Below are positions 60,859 through 64,000 of a stretch of 64,000 nucleotides of DNA, in pieces. This DNA comes from Marchantia polymorpha subsp. ruderalis (lineage: Eukaryota; Streptophyta; Marchantiopsida; Marchantiales; Marchantiaceae). The stretch spans positions 15,322,001 to 15,386,000 of the forward strand of contig AP031358.1 of assembly GCA_037833965.1 (NCBI GenBank). Reading direction: 5' to 3'. The first letter of the stretch is position 1; the number at the start of each line of letters is the position of its first letter. The notes under the pieces are model-generated. The model searched no databases, was not told the DNA's origin, and saw nothing but the letters and a program-made list of their open reading frames with translations. A program made the position numbers and the translations under genes.

Positions 60859-62406
60859 TTACTTCTTTCCCTCCATGTACACAATCTTCATGTTGAAACG
60901 TTGACGTCTCTCTGCCCATCGAATTTGTAGTTTGGGTAGATACTTCTGAGTTTCCAAATAAACCAAAGGTTTATGGTCGGTCTCCACCACAAACTCCTTA
61001 TCACCCAAGTAATGCTTCCAATGTTTGGTTGCCAACACAATGACTAACTCCTCTCGTTCTGTCGTGTGATAATTTTGTTCCGCGGCCACCAACTTTCGAG
61101 AATAGAAAGCAACTCGATGCCATCCATCCTCCCATTCTTGTTGAAGTATACCACCTACTATTGTACCTAATGCGTTAGTAGCCAACTTGATAGAACGGTT
61201 AGGATCATACCATTTGAGAATAGGTGCATGTAACAAAGCATCTTTCAGTGCTTGAAAAGCTAACTCTTGAGCTATTCCCAATCTCCATTTTCGACCTTTC
61301 CCTAACATTGAAGTCAAGGCCTGAGCTAGGCGAGCAAAACCTTTCACAAATCTACGATAGAATCCAGTGGGCCCTAGAAAACTCTTCAATTGAGTTTGAT
61401 CCTCCGGTGCTATCCATTTCTAAATGGCATCTATCTTCTCAATCATCACTTGGATTCTTGTAGTTGTAACTCTATGACCCAAGTAATCTACTTCTAATTT
61501 GCCAAATTCACATTTTGAAGCTTTGGCATACAATTGATTGTCTCTTAAAACTTGAAGTACCTCTCGTAAATGATTTCTATGATCACTCAAAGTTTTGCTA
61601 TACACCAATATATCATCTAGAAAAAAAATGATAGATTTATCTAGATAATGGCGAAAGATATCGTTCATCAATTCCATGAATGTAGCTGGTGCATTAGTGA
61701 GACCAAAAGGCATCACTAGATACTCAAAGTGTCCATACCTAGTACAAAAAGATGTCTTGTGGACATCTTTATATGCAATTCAAATTTGATTGTAGCTGCT
61801 TCTCAAATCTAGCTTGATGAAGTACTTCGCTCCTTGAAGTTGATCAAACAAATCATCCATACGAGGTAATGGATATTTGTTTTTCACCGTTTGTTAATTC
61901 AATCCGCGATAATCGATACATAGTCTCATGGATCCATACTTCTTCTTCACAAAGAACACTGGAGCTCCATAAGGTGAAACACTTGGTTGAATGAATCCCT
62001 TGTTCAACATCTACTCCACTTGAGCTTTGCATTCTTCCAATTCGTTTGGAGCCAAACGATATGGAGCTTTGCAAGTTTGTGTACTTCCAAGTATCACCTC
62101 AATCTTGTGATCTAATCGTTTCTTTGGTGGTAATCCTACAGGTAGATCATTTGGAAAAACATCTTTATACTTCATAAAAATGTCGTTCAAGAATTTCGGA
62201 AGGTAAGGTTTGTCCGTGGACCCAATATCTCCTATAAGTCCAAAGAAACATACATCATCTCTAGAAATGGATGTTGTATCCATCACAAAGAGGGGTAAAT
62301 TACTATTCTGAGATCTAATTCTATCTCCATAGATCTTCCAACCACTACTTGTAATCACTTTTCTTCTCCAATCTACCTTTGGATTATATTGCTCCATCCA
62401 TGGCAT
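60859..62406 (-). other. Chromovirus reverse transcriptase and RNase H region
   Basis: Reverse transcriptase blocks include [20 protein letters not shown] and [11 protein letters not shown]. RNase H-side blocks include FLGPTGFYRRFVKGFARLAQ, YSRKLVAAEQNYHTTERE and FVVETDHKPLVYLE. The order before integrase defines Ty3/Gypsy. Confidence 0.93.
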
Positions 62407-62424
62407 TCCAAGGATGACATCATA

Positions 62425-63791
62425 TCAAGCTAAACGAATTATTCTCCATTCAATGCTCTCATGGTATCTACCTATGGATAATTCTACACTCCGTGGTCGT
62501 GTTTCTATCACTTTAGTTTGCCTGTTTGGCAATTTAACTTCTTCACTCATGTACTTCATAAACATCAAACCTAACTTCATAGCAACATTACTTGATAGAA
62601 AATTCTCAGTTGCTCCAAGATCAATCAAAACTCTCACCTTGTGTACTTACATGAAGCAAGCTCAACTCATTGTACTTAATGACAATGAGTTGAGCTTGCT
62701 TCTTACTCCTTCCATGAGCTCCCAACATTGGCTTCTTCCAACCTTGCCTTTTCTTCGCTTTGTAAAACCAGTAAGGCCGCGAGGCAAATTTACTGGTGAT
62801 CTTCGTTTCCCGAAACTTCTTCCTCCACATCTTCATACTCTATCCCCTCCATGTTCTTGAACGGTCGTCGCTGCATGAACCGTCCTCCTTGTGGTGTCGG
62901 CCGAATTTGACAAAACTTGGCAATGTGACACATTCGTCCACATGCATAGCATTAACGATTGTCACGAACTCCAACTACTCCTCAAACCATTCAGTTATTT
63001 GCATAACCTTCTTGCAAATTTGGAACTCCTGATCACCAAATCTCACCTCCAAATCTTGGTGGTGGTCCTCTTGTTGGTGCAAAACCTTCTCTACATCGAA
63101 GGTTTACCAACTCCATCAGTGTTGGACCAGATGGATCTCAAAAATTGATTACTGATTCACCGTGTGTGACACCAAAAGCACCCAAAATTTGTTGAACAAT
63201 TGCGATTGCTTCATTCACAGTAGATGAATTGCTTACCATCAACTCCTTTCGAATTTGATCCTTCAAGCCTCGTTTGAAAATGTCCAAGGCTTCTGCTCCA
63301 CTCATATCCATGATAGATACTTGAAGATCATAAAATTCTTCAATGTACTCATGAATACCTCCTTTCTGCTTCAGATCCCACAACTTCATTTTTGCAGTTT
63401 GAAGAGAATCCACCGCTTGAAACTTTTGCAGAAGTCGTTCCTGCATTTCAATCCACGAAATGGTAGCACCTCGTTCTGAAAGCATTCTCTCTCATGTTGT
63501 GTACCATGTGAGAGCCTTATTCGTAAGATAAGATCTCATGAACATTCCTGCAATATAATCAAAAACATGAAAATGGAATAAATGAATATTCATCCTCATA
63601 ATCCATCCCTCTAACACTCCCATTGCTCTACTTCCTTTGTAAGCTTCCACCTTACAAGATTTTCCCATTCGAAACAAAAGATTTGCTTGATCTTCAATCT
63701 CTTGAAGACGTCTCATATTTGCCTTTGGTGCATCAATAGGAGCCAGTTCTGGCTGAACTTGGGAAGCTTGAACTTGAGGTTCAACTTCCAT
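62425..63791 (-). other. Chromovirus gag and protease region
   Basis: Gag at 63791-63138 shows the retrotransposon gag fold signature (WIMRMNIHLFHFH, YLTNKALTWY, FQAVDSLQTAKMKLWDLKQK, YIEEFYDLQVSIMDM). The protease region near 62640-62425 has the LIDLGATENFLSSNVAMKLG block. A 50-bp hairpin sequence lies at 62654-62703. Confidence 0.88.
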
Positions 63792-64000
63792 CTCTCCAAC
63801 TCTCTCTCTACTTTGTCACTCTCCAATGCAAAAATTTTATCTTCCATGACTTGCTGCTTTGTATGACCATCTACTTTCGCTTTTCTCAAACTGCTTCATC
63901 TCCGCCATGATTGCATTGAGAACCTCATCCATATTGATTGATGTCCCCATGCTTTCTCACACTACTCTAATACAAAGTGAGTATAATCACTATGTGACCT

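Larger units (their letters stand above)
58912..64000 (-). mobile_element. Ty3/Gypsy chromovirus, broken; 5' LTR at or beyond the window edge
   Basis: Minus-strand element with the order gag, protease, reverse transcriptase, RNase H, integrase, chromodomain, polypurine tract, 3' LTR. This order and the chromodomain place it in the chromoviruses. A degraded tRNA-Met-type primer-binding site near 63963-63978 indicates that the 5' LTR begins within about 20 bases of the right edge. It is broken in roughly half a dozen to ten places. The missing 5' LTR prevents dating by LTR comparison; intact domain blocks and milder AT-shift than the nearby relics make it younger than they are. Confidence 0.94.

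Noticed and set aside
1-64000. CRISPR array, riboswitch, rRNA or tRNA genes
   Set aside because: No regularly spaced short repeats with unique spacers and no recognisable RNA gene consensus; the window is eukaryotic.

Overview
This window comes from a land-plant nuclear genome, most likely a bryophyte and possibly a liverwort of the Marchantia type. Evidence seen: spliced genes with GT-AG introns, a plastid-targeted YlmG/YGGT protein, a Golgi GT34 xyloglucan xylosyltransferase, an SPL7-class SBP-box copper regulator, and Ty1/Copia and Ty3/Gypsy chromovirus retrotransposons. The species call is an inference from protein character, long GC-rich leaders and compact introns, not a database result.

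Layout, left to right. (1) 1-2245: minus-strand copy A of an unrecognised gene family with a Trp-rich N-terminal domain, a charged linker and a C-terminal coiled coil; it runs off the left edge. (2) 2.3-6.1 kb: AT-rich, no genes. (3) 6.1-8.2 kb: a twin inverted repeat, a 38-bp tandem repeat and the single-exon YlmG gene on the plus strand (7146-7847). (4) 8.2-16 kb: intergenic DNA with a 176-bp tandem repeat, a 108-bp foldback and an (AT)15 tract. (5) 16.5-20.9 kb: GC-rich leader followed by the intronless XXT gene on the plus strand (19513-20880). (6) 20.9-31.9 kb: intergenic DNA, a hAT-type MITE with its target duplication, and a heavily decayed Copia relic. (7) 31.9-36.8 kb: a full-length but broken Copia element with two LTRs and a 5-bp target duplication. 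(8) 38.8-44.9 kb: an 11-exon SPL7 gene on the minus strand coding for 1004 residues, with a His-rich N-terminus and a C-terminal membrane segment. (9) 46-50 kb: intergenic DNA with two clusters of CCCAT/ATGGG motifs. (10) 50-55.2 kb: copy B of the same unrecognised family, in GC-rich DNA full of short hairpin motifs and followed by a diverged ~410-bp tandem repeat. (11) 55.2-58.9 kb: AT-rich ground holding several solo or partial LTR relics of one family. (12) 58.9-64 kb: a minus-strand chromovirus whose 5' LTR lies at or beyond the right edge.

The three well-supported host genes (plastid YGGT protein, cell-wall xylosyltransferase, copper regulator) are not an operon or a cluster and need not work together. 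They are islands separated by AT-rich decayed repeats. The best candidates for something undescribed are the copy A/copy B gene family with its associated short palindromic motifs (CGCCGAAGGCG-like and CGCCTACGCGTAGGCG-like around copy B, CCGAAG/CTTCGG-like around copy A), and the His-rich segment of SPL7.
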